In this document: positions 23,053-30,666 of the stretch, one piece after another
Layout: every line of letters starts with the position of its first letter
Position numbering within the stretch: the stretch's first letter is position 1
NCBI GenBank assembly: GCA_023391635.1
Contig: JAEWAQ010000013.1
Location: forward strand, 103,493 to 167,492
DNA: 64,000 bases
Direction of reading: 5' to 3'
Source: Bacillota bacterium
GTDB taxonomy: Bacteria > Bacillota > Bacilli > Paenibacillales > Paenibacillaceae
Notes under the pieces: model-generated
What the model saw: the letters and a program-made list of their open reading frames with translations, nothing else
Database searches by the model: none
What the model was told of the DNA's origin: nothing
Program-made: the position numbers and the translations under genes

Positions 23053-24078
23053 TCACTCCTTGTAGAATAGACACCGTCTATCGCAGTAAGCTGAAAGTAG
23101 GTGATCCCGGCATCCGAAATCATATGTCTTTAACCCTTGCTGATAAATGCGATCTAAATCTTTTTCCGGTAATGGCGGTCGGTTCAATTGGTTCCATTCG
23201 TTCAATGCGGCCCATATCATTCCTGGCGAAAGCCCGGCGTGCTTCAGATGTGTGGCGACACGTAGGCCAACGTTGTCCCTTTCTCCTTCTCCGACACCTT
23301 GCATCATCTTGTGAAGACAGAGCTTCGTCCGAACGCCTTCAGTCTTTTCGCCTTCCGGCCTGCTCGCTGTGTATGAATTGTTCGCCTCTGGTGGGAGCCA
23401 GTAGATTTCGTGCAACTCATCGTTTTGGTCGGCCTCTTCCGGCTTCCAATCCTCCCGCTTAGTTGATGCGATTTCCATGATTTCTGTAGGTGTCGCGTTA
23501 TATAGCTCAAACGGATAGAGAGGAATCTTGTATTTGCCACTCTTGGAGTTAAGCGTGTTCGGCACGCGGAATATGCGCACTTTGTCATAGATCGAACTGT
23601 CATATTCCACGCCTACCATAATCCGTTTGATAAAGCTGCGGAAGCGATCGTGTATATCTGCCCCAGGCTCTACTCCAGAAAGTTCGGACGGCAACATGAT
23701 ATGAAATCCTTTGGATCCGCTGAAATATAGCTTTATCGCGTTTACATCGACATTATGATTTTTCAATATTTCCAACGCTCGAACAGTTTGATAGATTGCA
23801 TGGCCGAGGTCGTTAGAGTCAATATCAATCGGGATGAAGTCGGCGTAGGCAGGCCCACTATAACCCATCACACTACGATGCATCCGGCCGCGTTTTGATC
23901 TAACCCAATTGTTCTCGAAGTACTCGGACATACTGTCGTCGTAACGGAAGTACGTCATATAGGTATCGAATAGTGGCTTTGCTGCCGGATCACCTAACTT
24001 TGTAATGTCCGCGAGGTTGTTGCGGTTGCTCGCTCCGTTGATCGCCACGTCAACCCACTTGAATTCGGGATGATTCAT
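23053..24078 (-). CDS. AEP-family primase
   Basis: 341 residues of an archaeo-eukaryotic-type primase. Core motifs: FIPIDIDS (about 81-88, the metal-binding D-x-D), KLYFSGSKGFHIMLP (about 115-130, the S-x-H motif), and RIFRVPNTLNSKSGKYKIPL in pieces (about 168-187, the later catalytic region). The C-terminus has PriCT-like helices and a CRDHLLSAYCDRRC cysteine end that may bind zinc. It would lay primers for the adjacent helicase. The ATG overlaps the helicase stop. Confidence 0.82.
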   Translation of the reverse strand: MNHPEFKWVDVAINGASNRNNLADITKLGDPAAKPLFDTYMTYFRYDDSMSEYFENNWVRSKRGRMHRSVMGYSGPAYADFIPIDIDSNDLGHAIYQTVRALEILKNHNVDVNAIKLYFSGSKGFHIMLPSELSGVEPGADIHDRFRSFIKRIMVGVEYDSSIYDKVRIFRVPNTLNSKSGKYKIPLYPFELYNATPTEIMEIASTKREDWKPEEADQNDELHEIYWLPPEANNSYTASRPEGEKTEGVRTKLCLHKMMQGVGEGERDNVGLRVATHLKHAGLSPGMIWAALNEWNQLNRPPLPEKDLDRIYQQGLKTYDFGCRDHLLSAYCDRRCLFYKE

Positions 24079-25352
24079 CCAAGCTCGACCACCTTTTGCG
24101 TTCTCTTGTTGAACCGGCAGTAAATTGGCGACGAATTATCATTCCTGCGAACTTTGTATTTGACGATTTTGTAGTTTACAAGTGAACGCTTCTGTCCATT
24201 GCCAATGGCGCGTTCAATTCCTTCCTGGTCACTCTCTCCGGTCGGCTGGAAGAAAAGCACCCCGTCACAAGCATTTTTCATCTTTTTCGCACCTTCCAGC
24301 ATTCCGGCTTCCGTAAGTTGACCTAAGACAATGACCGGGATATCCAGTTCTACTGCTAGCGTCTTTAGTTGCTCAATGATTTGATATAGTTGCTGCCATT
24401 CTTGCAACCCTCTTGCATCTTCAGGCTCCATCCGTCCGATGTAATCCACGATGAGGCATTCAAGCCCTTGCATCTTCTGCCGGACGATACTGGCAAGCCC
24501 TTTGGCTTTCGTCACCGTCAGATGAGGTATCTTTGACAGGACGACTTTAGAGTCTGCAAGTTTGTCATAGGCTTTCAGGATCGTGGGCCATGATGTTCCC
24601 GAATCGATAATTCCGGTATAAATCTCTGTGAACGACGCTCCACTAATCTGTGCGGCGAGCCTGCCGGAAAGCTCCTCCTCATCCATTTCAGTGTTAAGGT
24701 AGTACGTGACATGTGCTTGCTCAACTCCCAGGACACGAGCAATATTAAGCGCAAGCGCCGTCTTACCGTGACCAGACTGCGCGCAAATCATGATGCAATC
24801 CCCGCCACGTATTCCCATGAAAGTCTCGTTCAGACGTTCGAATCCTGAATCATTCGGTGCAAGTGACAAGCCAACCGTTTTTGTAGGATTCCTCATCCTC
24901 TCCTCGAATGCGGCTTTATGCGCTGGCGCATACTCGGTAGGCAGAAGAATCTCCTTCTTGGTGTGCTTCCCCATGATTCCAGCATTCATCACATGGTCAA
25001 TTTCGGCTATCTTCGTACCTTCTCGCTTTGCTAATTCGATAGCCTTTTCCGCTCTCACAACCGTCTCGCGTCGATATTTCAGATCGTTGAGTTTCTGGAT
25101 AAAGAACATCATTTCGGAGCGATTGACGCATACCTTTGTGAGTTGGTCAATGAACGCTTTAGTAGCCGGGTTCTTAGTGACTCCCTTGAGCGTGACCGCC
25201 GTTGCCGCTCCCTCAATCATCATCCCGAATACGTCAGCGCATAGTGAATCTTGGAAACAGTCCCGGTCAGCGTAGGCTAAAACTTCATCGATCGACATGA
25301 TGCCATCCAGTACGCCGGTAAGAACGTGCATTTCGGCTGTCGTGTCGTTCAT
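24075..25352 (-). CDS. DnaB-like replicative helicase
   Basis: 425 residues. N-terminal DnaB-type helical domain (about 1-100), then a RecA-fold ATPase with Walker A AQSGHGKTALAL at 191-202, TYYLNTEMDEEEL near 217, Walker B CLIVDYIGRMEP near 298, and PVIVLGQLTE near 340. It unwinds phage DNA with the primase. All ATPase motifs are intact. The starts and stops overlap with the initiator and primase genes. Confidence 0.88.
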   Translation of the reverse strand: MNDTTAEMHVLTGVLDGIMSIDEVLAYADRDCFQDSLCADVFGMMIEGAATAVTLKGVTKNPATKAFIDQLTKVCVNRSEMMFFIQKLNDLKYRRETVVRAEKAIELAKREGTKIAEIDHVMNAGIMGKHTKKEILLPTEYAPAHKAAFEERMRNPTKTVGLSLAPNDSGFERLNETFMGIRGGDCIMICAQSGHGKTALALNIARVLGVEQAHVTYYLNTEMDEEELSGRLAAQISGASFTEIYTGIIDSGTSWPTILKAYDKLADSKVVLSKIPHLTVTKAKGLASIVRQKMQGLECLIVDYIGRMEPEDARGLQEWQQLYQIIEQLKTLAVELDIPVIVLGQLTEAGMLEGAKKMKNACDGVLFFQPTGESDQEGIERAIGNGQKRSLVNYKIVKYKVRRNDNSSPIYCRFNKRTQKVVELG

Positions 25353-26272
25353 AGCAAGCCAAGCTCCTTCATGATTTTGTCAGCTTCTTCGTCACTTACC
25401 CCATGTTCGCCAGCGGCTTGTCCTTTCTCGTCCGCATGTTTTCCGTGTAACGCTCGAAGTGCTGGAAGCCTCCTGACCGCTTCTTCCTCCGTCGAATTCC
25501 TAACGATTCCGAATGTGTAATTCTCGGGTGCGCTTCGCTTGCTCTCGGTTGTCATATGCGCCAATATTGCATACTCCACTTGGTTCGAAGTGTACTTCGA
25601 GAAATAAGCAAGCGCCTTATGCACGATGCTATCGGATATCTTCTTCCCCCTCCGCGTCTCAGCGATGAATGCCAGGTATTCGTCAATTGTCATCAACATG
25701 TCTTGAGAATACCGAGAGCGGAAATCGGAGATTTCGGCGGATATATCTTCATTTCTTTCTCCTTTTCTATTTCTCTTTCTCTTTGTGTCGTTATTGTCAA
25801 TATTTTCGTTATTATTGCATACATTAATGCCGTTATTGTCCGCATTAACTAACGTGATTGAGCATGAACTCTTTTTAGCCGCTTCTTCCAAATCAATTAC
25901 TGAATACTTCTTCACGAACGTAATGCCCTTACGTCTTTTGGAAGCTTCAATGAACCGTTTTTGAAATCCACTGGATGAAAGAATTTGATATTTTTCAAAC
26001 AGTTCATGGTTGAAAAAACCCCATTTAATGCATTCATTAATGACTTCATTTATATTGTTAATGTCAACATTAATGCGGTTTGCGAATGCATATTGTTCCT
26101 TTTCACTCCAACCGTAAAAGTATCCATTTTTATAAATCGCCATCATTAACCGAATGATTATTCCGAAACCAAATGTACCAAATTTCCCAATCGGCACGAC
26201 CAGTTTATCATCTTGGTCGATGTCGACATCCAGCGGGAAGTATTCCAGTCCTTCTTTGAACGGTCGCGCCAT
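25349..26272 (-). CDS. DUF4373-like replication initiator/organiser
   Basis: 307 residues. The N-terminus (FKEGLEYFPLDVDIDQDDKLVVPIGKFGTFGFGIIIRLM in pieces) is the winged-helix-like DUF4373 (Lin1244/Lin1753 N-terminal) domain. A long asparagine- and lysine-rich linker (about 140-170) and a helical C-terminal half (MTIDEYLAFIAETRRGKKISDSIVHKALAYF) follow. Such proteins load the helicase or bind the phage origin. The AT-rich linker DNA near 25,760-25,860 could be the origin itself, as in lambda O. I see no clear iterons there. Confidence 0.75.
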   Translation of the reverse strand: MARPFKEGLEYFPLDVDIDQDDKLVVPIGKFGTFGFGIIIRLMMAIYKNGYFYGWSEKEQYAFANRINVDINNINEVINECIKWGFFNHELFEKYQILSSSGFQKRFIEASKRRKGITFVKKYSVIDLEEAAKKSSCSITLVNADNNGINVCNNNENIDNNDTKRKRNRKGERNEDISAEISDFRSRYSQDMLMTIDEYLAFIAETRRGKKISDSIVHKALAYFSKYTSNQVEYAILAHMTTESKRSAPENYTFGIVRNSTEEEAVRRLPALRALHGKHADEKGQAAGEHGVSDEEADKIMKELGLL

Positions 26273-26285
26273 TGTATCACCTATC

Positions 26286-26615
26286 CTATCTCCGCCACAT
26301 GTCGGTCAGTCTTTCTAAGCTCTGTCGCGTCTGGTAAGACTCGCACCATGTATTCCCTTTGTGGAAATAATATTCAACCGTCCATGAATGCCCGCATTCT
26401 GCCCACATTAAAATGCGTATGAGCGTCCCACGTCCCCAAGGCGGACCGCTACGAACTTCCGGATGCTGTATGTCTATCCGCGTCACTACCCCGCCTGCAT
26501 TGACCTCTATGGCCTGCAGATGGACATGGTCTAATCCACAGATCGGACATAGGCAAAGTCCGTCATCGGAAAACCTCGGTTGGAGTTCGCTGTCAGTGTA
26601 GATTTCCCGTTCCAC
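26286..26615 (-). CDS. Small putative zinc-binding phage protein
   Basis: 109 residues with CLCPICGLDHVH near 21 and a later CGHSW, a possible C2-CH zinc ribbon. It is rich in aromatic residues. It overlaps the previous gene by 23 bases. No family recognised. Confidence 0.58.
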   Translation of the reverse strand: MEREIYTDSELQPRFSDDGLCLCPICGLDHVHLQAIEVNAGGVVTRIDIQHPEVRSGPPWGRGTLIRILMWAECGHSWTVEYYFHKGNTWCESYQTRQSLERLTDMWRR

Positions 26616-27006
26616 CCGAATCCCTCCTCAGAGCTTCATCCGTTACGCGATCAACCTCAGATTCGATGAACGCTTCGAATTCGTGATCAAGTCCTCTTAA
26701 TCGAATGAAGGCTTGGGCAAGATTCTCCGTCATCGGGATGCTCTCCAGTGCCATTATCCGTTCCTCGTTGTCCCATGACTGGTCTTGGGCTTCTGATACT
26801 TGCTGCTTCAAAACAGCAAATTGACGTTCCAGGTATTCCAACTGCCGCCCGCGTAAATCGGTGATTTCCATCCATATCGGAATTGCTTTTTTTAACGTCT
26901 TAGCATCCTCGGACGAACCAATAAGTCGAAGTTTGTCCAATAGTCCGGAGATACGGAGCGAGACCTGCTGCATCTGTTGGAGTTCGAGATTGATGATATC
27001 AGCCAC
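26593..27006 (-). CDS. Hypothetical coiled-coil phage protein
   Basis: 137 residues, helical throughout. LEYLERQFAVLKQQVSEAQDQSWDNEERIMALESI in pieces is a likely coiled coil. An acidic/basic end (SEVDRVTDEALRRDSGGTGNLH) follows. The start overlaps the upstream stop. Unknown function. Confidence 0.58.
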   Translation of the reverse strand: MADIINLELQQMQQVSLRISGLLDKLRLIGSSEDAKTLKKAIPIWMEITDLRGRQLEYLERQFAVLKQQVSEAQDQSWDNEERIMALESIPMTENLAQAFIRLRGLDHEFEAFIESEVDRVTDEALRRDSGGTGNLH

Positions 27007-27283
27007 CCATATCCACTCCTTCCGATCCGATCAAGGCCCGGACGCTATTCGCCAGTTTCAAACCTTCGGTCACACCTACCCTAAATGCTGCACATTCATA
27101 TGCATTAACTAGCGACGATATTGCATTGTCGATATCATTGAATTTCTCAAATTCAAGCTCAATGCGAACCGCATTCATCGCTGTTTCAATTTCTGCTTTT
27201 GCCGAAATGACATTAGGTTGTTTCGACACCTTCCCGCTCACATGTTCAGTAATTGCGTCCATGCCCTGTTCAAAAATGCTCAT
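26999..27283 (-). CDS. Hypothetical early phage protein
   Basis: 94 residues from MSIFEQGMDAITEHV, with GGAGGGG 6 nt before the ATG; the open frame starts 15 bases earlier without a site. Mostly helical (AKAEIETAMNAVRIELEFEKFND). The 4-base overlap with the gene above shows coupling. Not recognised. Confidence 0.58.
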   Translation of the reverse strand: MSIFEQGMDAITEHVSGKVSKQPNVISAKAEIETAMNAVRIELEFEKFNDIDNAISSLVNAYECAAFRVGVTEGLKLANSVRALIGSEGVDMGG

Positions 27284-27546
27284 ACCGTTCCCCTCCAAGC
27301 ATTCAATCCATCTATAAATCCGAGGCGATAGTATTTCTCGTTTATTTCTCCGTCTACCGTTATGGAGTGCCGCTCCATTTCGTCATATAGTTTCCTTTGA
27401 TCGTCGGTAAGAGAAATCAGGAAAATTTCCGTGGACTGAGCCAATAAAACCGAATCTTGAGCATGATAATCCATGGTTTCGGTATGATGGTCATATGCTT
27501 CGGTAACAGCCTTGTCCAATATCAATGAAATCGTTGATTTTGCCAT
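27280..27546 (-). CDS. Hypothetical early phage protein
   Basis: 88 residues with AAGGAG before the ATG. Helical, with DDQRKLYDEMERHSITVDGEINEKYYRLGFIDGL in pieces. No motif was recognised. It is the first gene downstream of the inverted repeat and antisense small-RNA region. Confidence 0.58.
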   Translation of the reverse strand: MAKSTISLILDKAVTEAYDHHTETMDYHAQDSVLLAQSTEIFLISLTDDQRKLYDEMERHSITVDGEINEKYYRLGFIDGLNAWRGTV

Positions 27547-27572
27547 TGAACATTCTCCTTCGCGTTTTTAGT

Positions 27573-27637
27573 CCGCAAAGGCTCTATTGTGTAGATGACT
27601 GAAGTTATGTATAATCCCTTACATAGAGCCTTTGCGG
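27573..27637. repeat. 15-bp perfect inverted repeat flanking a plus-strand promoter
   Basis: CCGCAAAGGCTCTAT at 27573-27587 and its exact reverse complement at 27623-27637, 35 bases apart. The space between holds TTGTGT (27587-27592), 17 bp and TATAAT (27610-27615). The left arm ends at the -35 and the right arm starts just after the expected start site. It is either an operator pair or, in RNA from the minus-strand operon, a long stem. Confidence 0.8.
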
Positions 27638-27694
27638 CTTAATCGATAGACCGTCTGCGCTTCCCGGCCAAGGTTAGGCGCTGACGGTCTTTTT
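27622..27694 (+). ncRNA. Candidate small RNA, about 73 nt
   Basis: A plus-strand promoter (TTGTGT-17 bp-TATAAT) ends about 7 bases before 27622. A strong terminator GACCGTCTGCGC ... GCGCTGACGGTC (27649-27660 with 27678-27689), followed by TTTTT, ends at 27694. No reading frame of note lies between. The 3' half is antisense to the last codons of the 71-residue gene on the other strand. Transcription is predicted, not shown. It may act as an antisense or decoy RNA in the early operon. Confidence 0.5.
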
Positions 27695-27889
27695 CATTTC
27701 ATACAACTCAAGATCCCTATGGAAATCCTCGATAGAATCGAATCTCTGATAGATAGCAATCAGAATTTCCAAAATCGCTTCTTTATAGTTTTCTCCCATC
27801 TCCTCAAATCTTGCCTTGAGTTCTGCATGCTCGGGACGTTCGAGCATTTCCAGCAGTTCTTCCCTCGTCAACGGTTTAATTCCTAACAT
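27674..27889 (-). CDS. Hypothetical small acidic phage protein
   Basis: 71 residues, helical and acidic (LTREELLEMLERPEHAELKARFEEMGENYKEAILEIL in pieces), preceded by GAGGAGGATGAGG. The last five codons lie inside the terminator stem of the plus-strand small RNA. Not recognised. Confidence 0.6.
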   Translation of the reverse strand: MLGIKPLTREELLEMLERPEHAELKARFEEMGENYKEAILEILIAIYQRFDSIEDFHRDLELYEMKKTVSA

Positions 27890-27905
27890 TCAACCTCATC
27901 CTCCT

Positions 27906-27990
27906 CATATGACTCGCGTGATGTAGCGCGGAACATAATTTTTCCCCACCAGTTGGGGAAAACCCATATCACTCGCGTGCTATGGCCCGG
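27906..27990. repeat. Two 26-bp direct repeats around a perfect palindrome
   Basis: Repeats CATATgACTCGCGTG... (27906-27931) and CATATcACTCGCGTG... (27965-27990) share about 20 of 26 bases. Between them lies TTTTCCCCA-CCAGT-TGGGGAAAA (27940-27962). They lie upstream of the 71-residue gene, where a regulator could bind. The palindrome has no T-run after it on either strand, so a terminator is unlikely. Confidence 0.6.
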
Positions 27991-28000
27991 GCCATATTCT

Positions 28001-28423
28001 TCAAAACACAAACTCTTCCATGATCCGTTCCGCCCGCTTGCGCTCGAATTCGAAATCCATTGCCCTGTGCGGAAAGTACATGTCGCCTGGACGCAATCCA
28101 TACTTCTCGAAGAACCTACGATTACCGTATTTCCCGATCTGCTTATTGGTCATGACTGGCGTTGTTGCCGCCGTCATCTCATCCCAACCCGACTTTGTAA
28201 CCCTACTCTGGAATGTCTCGTAGCTGATTCCATTGATCGCTGCGAGTTCCAGTATTTCAATACTGAATCGCGGGACATTCCTTACGGATCGCGCTGCAGT
28301 TGTGTCGCCCGGCTTTCCGACCGGTTCCGTAGCTGCCTTTACTTCGCTCCATCCGCGTTCGAGTCTTCGGCGAAAGTTCCGAGGTGTAATGCCATTGCTT
28401 ACTGCTAACGATAAGAAGTCCAT
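28001..28423 (-). CDS. Phage protein with two helix-turn-helix-like repeats
   Basis: 140 residues from the ATG at 28423 (overlapping the upstream TAA, with GAGAGGAATA before it). Two repeats are clear: FLSLAVSNGITPRNFRRRL-ERGWSEVKAATEPV and ILELAAINGISYETFQSRV-TKSGWDEMTAATTPV. This A..NGI....F..R...GW....AAT.P unit is a small DNA-binding helix-turn-helix common in phage genomes. The tail is basic and aromatic. A regulator or endonuclease-associated binding protein is possible. Confidence 0.65.
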   Translation of the reverse strand: MDFLSLAVSNGITPRNFRRRLERGWSEVKAATEPVGKPGDTTAARSVRNVPRFSIEILELAAINGISYETFQSRVTKSGWDEMTAATTPVMTNKQIGKYGNRRFFEKYGLRPGDMYFPHRAMDFEFERKRAERIMEEFVF

Positions 28424-28530
28424 TATTCCTCTCGCTCCTTTCCTACCATTTTCACAGCTAGATAGATATGATAGGCGATCCAAACGATTAGACCGGCGAT
28501 AACGATACTGATGAACCACCATTGGAACAT
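28423..28530 (-). CDS. 35-residue single-span membrane protein
   Basis: MFQWWFISIVIAGLIVWIAYHIYLA followed by KMVGKEREE in pieces: one membrane helix with a short charged tail. The TAA overlaps the next ATG (TAATG), and a purine-rich GAGGGGGCGGAAGCGAG precedes the start. Translation coupling supports a real gene. Host membrane or superinfection roles are possible; nothing was recognised. Confidence 0.6.
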   Translation of the reverse strand: MFQWWFISIVIAGLIVWIAYHIYLAVKMVGKEREE

Positions 28531-28757
28531 CTCGCTTCCGCCCCCTCGTACTTGCTCAGAATGGCGTCCCGCTCCGACCTCAATTGCTTGATGCGAGTAG
28601 TAATCCGAACGCGATCGTCATGGGATATAGTGAAATATTGGATCGCGTATTTCTTGGCAATTCTGGAGTGTTCCAGGGCGATCTCTTCGAGTCTGGACCC
28701 GTCCGGCGAGTCCATGGCGATCATGACAGTACGGTGGGAGAATTGTCTGGTTTTCAT
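28488..28757 (-). CDS. Hypothetical early phage protein
   Basis: 89 residues from the ATG that overlaps the previous TGA (ATGA), with AAGG upstream. The sequence RVRITTRIKQLRSERDAILSKYEGAEARC in pieces is helical and basic. Its last 43 bases overlap the membrane microprotein in another frame. No family recognised. Confidence 0.58.
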   Translation of the reverse strand: MKTRQFSHRTVMIAMDSPDGSRLEEIALEHSRIAKKYAIQYFTISHDDRVRITTRIKQLRSERDAILSKYEGAEARCSNGGSSVSLSPV

Positions 28758-29575
28758 ATGCCCCATCCTTCCTTAAGTTTGTTAATCAACTTCATCATTT
28801 CGCCGTCGTCCTTCGTGATGTCTGGATGGAATGTCTTTGACAATGTGCGGTAGATGGTCTTCAATCTGGATTTCTCTTCGTCGGTGTAGTTACTTTGATT
28901 TGTACCGAAGTAACTACTAAAATTCTTGAAAAAGTCGTCTGTACTACTGTAGTTACTTTGATAATTACTGTAGTAACTACGCCGGTTTTCCTCCTGTGCG
29001 CGGTAGTTTTCCTCTAACTCTTTCAAATAGGCTTCATTGCGGAGGTTTCCATAAACGTCATAGCAATATTCATAGGTGTCTTCGCCGTATTTCCGTTCGA
29101 ACATGATCTTTGCTTTCCGATGTTTGGCGAGAATTTCTTCGTGTTTCTTTTTTGCTCGATATTCTTGCGTCTTTTCGATCTGGTCTTTCGCATTCTTAAT
29201 GATTGGGTCCAATTTTTGATTGACCATTTCCCATAATTGCTGTTCGGTCAATCCCATCATTGATAATTTTTCTTGCAATCGTTGAGCGTTAATACAATCT
29301 CCCGGCCACGAATCCAACAGGTTATAAAAACTCATTGTGCAAATTACCCATTGCTGCTTTTTGACCTTTCCAAGCCCATCCCTGTAACTCATGTGAATCA
29401 TGATTTTGTAGGCGTCTCGGATCGGTCTTTCAAACCTCTCATCACTGTACCGGTAGGTATATTTCGTTTTTGTCACACCGTTATAGGTGATCGTAAAACT
29501 ATCAACCAATAATTCCTTATGTTCCCCGTAAGGGTCCGGTTTCTTGTTGACGACCTTTTGTATTACGCAGAACAT
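28754..29575 (-). CDS. Phage protein with C-terminal J-domain-like region
   Basis: 273 residues. N-terminal half: beta-rich (FTITYNGVTKTKYTYRYSD) then charged helices (about 130-200). A serine-, asparagine- and tyrosine-rich linker (about 200-235) comes next. The end reads LKTIYRTLSKTFHPDITKDDGEMMKLINKL, with HPD at about 250-252 between two helices, the hallmark of DnaJ J-domains. A J-domain would recruit host DnaK, for example to remodel a replication complex as lambda P needs. The domain is at the C-terminus, unlike DnaJ itself. The substrate is unknown. Confidence 0.7.
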   Translation of the reverse strand: MFCVIQKVVNKKPDPYGEHKELLVDSFTITYNGVTKTKYTYRYSDERFERPIRDAYKIMIHMSYRDGLGKVKKQQWVICTMSFYNLLDSWPGDCINAQRLQEKLSMMGLTEQQLWEMVNQKLDPIIKNAKDQIEKTQEYRAKKKHEEILAKHRKAKIMFERKYGEDTYEYCYDVYGNLRNEAYLKELEENYRAQEENRRSYYSNYQSNYSSTDDFFKNFSSYFGTNQSNYTDEEKSRLKTIYRTLSKTFHPDITKDDGEMMKLINKLKEGWGI

Positions 29576-29618
29576 TATTTCACCCCGTAGGTACTGCGCT
29601 AATAATTGAAGTAACTAC
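28886..29618. repeat. Five copies of AAGTAACTAC or its complement
   Basis: Copies at 28886-28895, 28908-28917, 28949-28958, 28971-28980 (9 of 10) and 29609-29618. Four lie in the linker coding region of the J-domain gene, where they encode SNY/SYY units. The fifth is in the intergenic space before its start codon. The last copy suggests a binding-site role beyond coding repeats. Confidence 0.5.
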
Positions 29619-29634
29619 ATTCCGATAGTGGCGT

Positions 29635-30303
29635 TTAGGCTATCCGTTTCAACTGCAAGCGCTCGTTATATTGGATAAGCGCCTGTTTGCGTTGCTCAAA
29701 TTCGGGAAATGCTACGAGTAGTCCGATGTCTGCACGCTGTAACGCCTCCACAGCTTTGATTTGCTCGGTGGAAAGGTATGGCCGGATTGACTCGCCTTTA
29801 GCGATCCCGTTAGCCTCCCTGAACTGCTTTGCAGACATTCCAAGCACAATCCGGTTGATCATGTCGCTTTCGTTGCTAAAATGGTAGTGCATCGGGTTTT
29901 CATGAGCGTCCATGATAGCATCCGTAAAGGCTGGATGTTCGAGACGGGCAGCATTCAACGATTGAATGAAGTCCTCCATGCGATTAAAACGTCGGATATA
30001 TTCCTCTTTGATCGTCCTGGCCTTAACCGACTTGATTTCCATTACGGTCATTATAAAACCGTCTTTGGTCAAAAGTACTTCGCGGTTCCACTTGCCGGAC
30101 GCATCTTTATACTTACTCTCCTGAAAATTCAAGGCAATGAATTCTGCACTCAATCCACTTGAGGATTCAGTCAAAGAATCAATGGTACGAAGAATATGGA
30201 AATGGTTTCTTTTTAAGTCCGTTGCCATTTGCCGACTACCACAGTAGGCGTTTCCACTACGTGCATACAAATTACATTCCGTGTTAAGAATTAGTTTTGT
30301 CAC
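29635..30303 (-). CDS. Rha family phage regulatory protein
   Basis: 222 residues. SRQMATDLKRNHFHILRTIDSL near 23-45, FQESKYKDASGKWNREVLLTKDGFIMTVM in pieces near 60-90 and KEEYIRRFNRMEDFI are the pRha domain, a DNA-binding regulator found in temperate phages and repressed or interfering with some lysogenic controls. A C-terminal extension of about 110 residues contains helical, basic DNA-binding-like text (FREANGIAKGESIRPYLS). It is in the early operon next to the repressor genes. Confidence 0.85.
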   Translation of the reverse strand: MTKLILNTECNLYARSGNAYCGSRQMATDLKRNHFHILRTIDSLTESSSGLSAEFIALNFQESKYKDASGKWNREVLLTKDGFIMTVMEIKSVKARTIKEEYIRRFNRMEDFIQSLNAARLEHPAFTDAIMDAHENPMHYHFSNESDMINRIVLGMSAKQFREANGIAKGESIRPYLSTEQIKAVEALQRADIGLLVAFPEFEQRKQALIQYNERLQLKRIA

Positions 30304-30437
30304 CTTTGCACTCTCCTTTCGCTTGTCCTATTTTGAAAGTAGCAGAAGATTTCATTTTCGAGAAACAACATGCTGCTGATAAAATAGTCGGAGCTTATCC
30401 CGCTACTGTTGCAGCCCTTATGTGATGCGCTTGACCG

Positions 30438-30560
30438 CTATCTTGTTTGTCTTGCTTGCTCCTGCTTCAGGATTTCTTTTAGAACTAATTGCGCGATTAC
30501 ATCAACAGCTTGATCTGGATTTGGGTGTTTGATGGTTTTTATTGTTACCATTATCCCCAT
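30438..30560 (-). CDS. 40-residue early phage protein
   Basis: A 40-residue helical protein from the ATG with GGAGG 6 nt upstream; the open frame starts 60 bases earlier without a site. KTIKHPNPDQAVDVIAQLVLKEIL followed by a basic end resembles small phage or element proteins of unknown function. A repressor-type operator (30577-30591) lies just upstream. Confidence 0.55.
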   Translation of the reverse strand: MGIMVTIKTIKHPNPDQAVDVIAQLVLKEILKQEQARQTR

Positions 30561-30576
30561 ACCGACCCTCCAAATT

Positions 30577-30591
30577 GATATTAAAAATATC
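30577..30591. promoter_or_regulatory. CI/Cro operator site
   Basis: GATATT-AAA-AATATC, a perfect palindrome with the half-site shared by the other operators of this switch. It is upstream of the 40-residue gene. Confidence 0.7.
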
Positions 30592-30642
30592 ATTAAAGTA
30601 ATAGGGAACGTGTACAGCACAAATAAACTTAGGATTCAAATT

Positions 30643-30661
30643 GTGATATTGACAATATCAC
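30643..30661. promoter_or_regulatory. CI/Cro operator site
   Basis: GTGATATT-GAC-AATATCAC, a perfect 8-bp-arm palindrome directly downstream of the Cro-like gene. It carries the same GATATT/AATATC core as the other sites. Confidence 0.75.
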
Positions 30662-30666
30662 TCAAT

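Noticed and set aside
27573..27637. Invertible promoter switched by the phage serine recombinase
   Set aside because: The 65-bp unit is very short for DNA inversion and no second recombinase is present; kept only as an alternative reading of the repeat.
27883..28101. 72-codon minus-strand frame overlapping the palindrome region
   Set aside because: It has no ribosome site and overlaps the end of the 140-residue gene in another frame.
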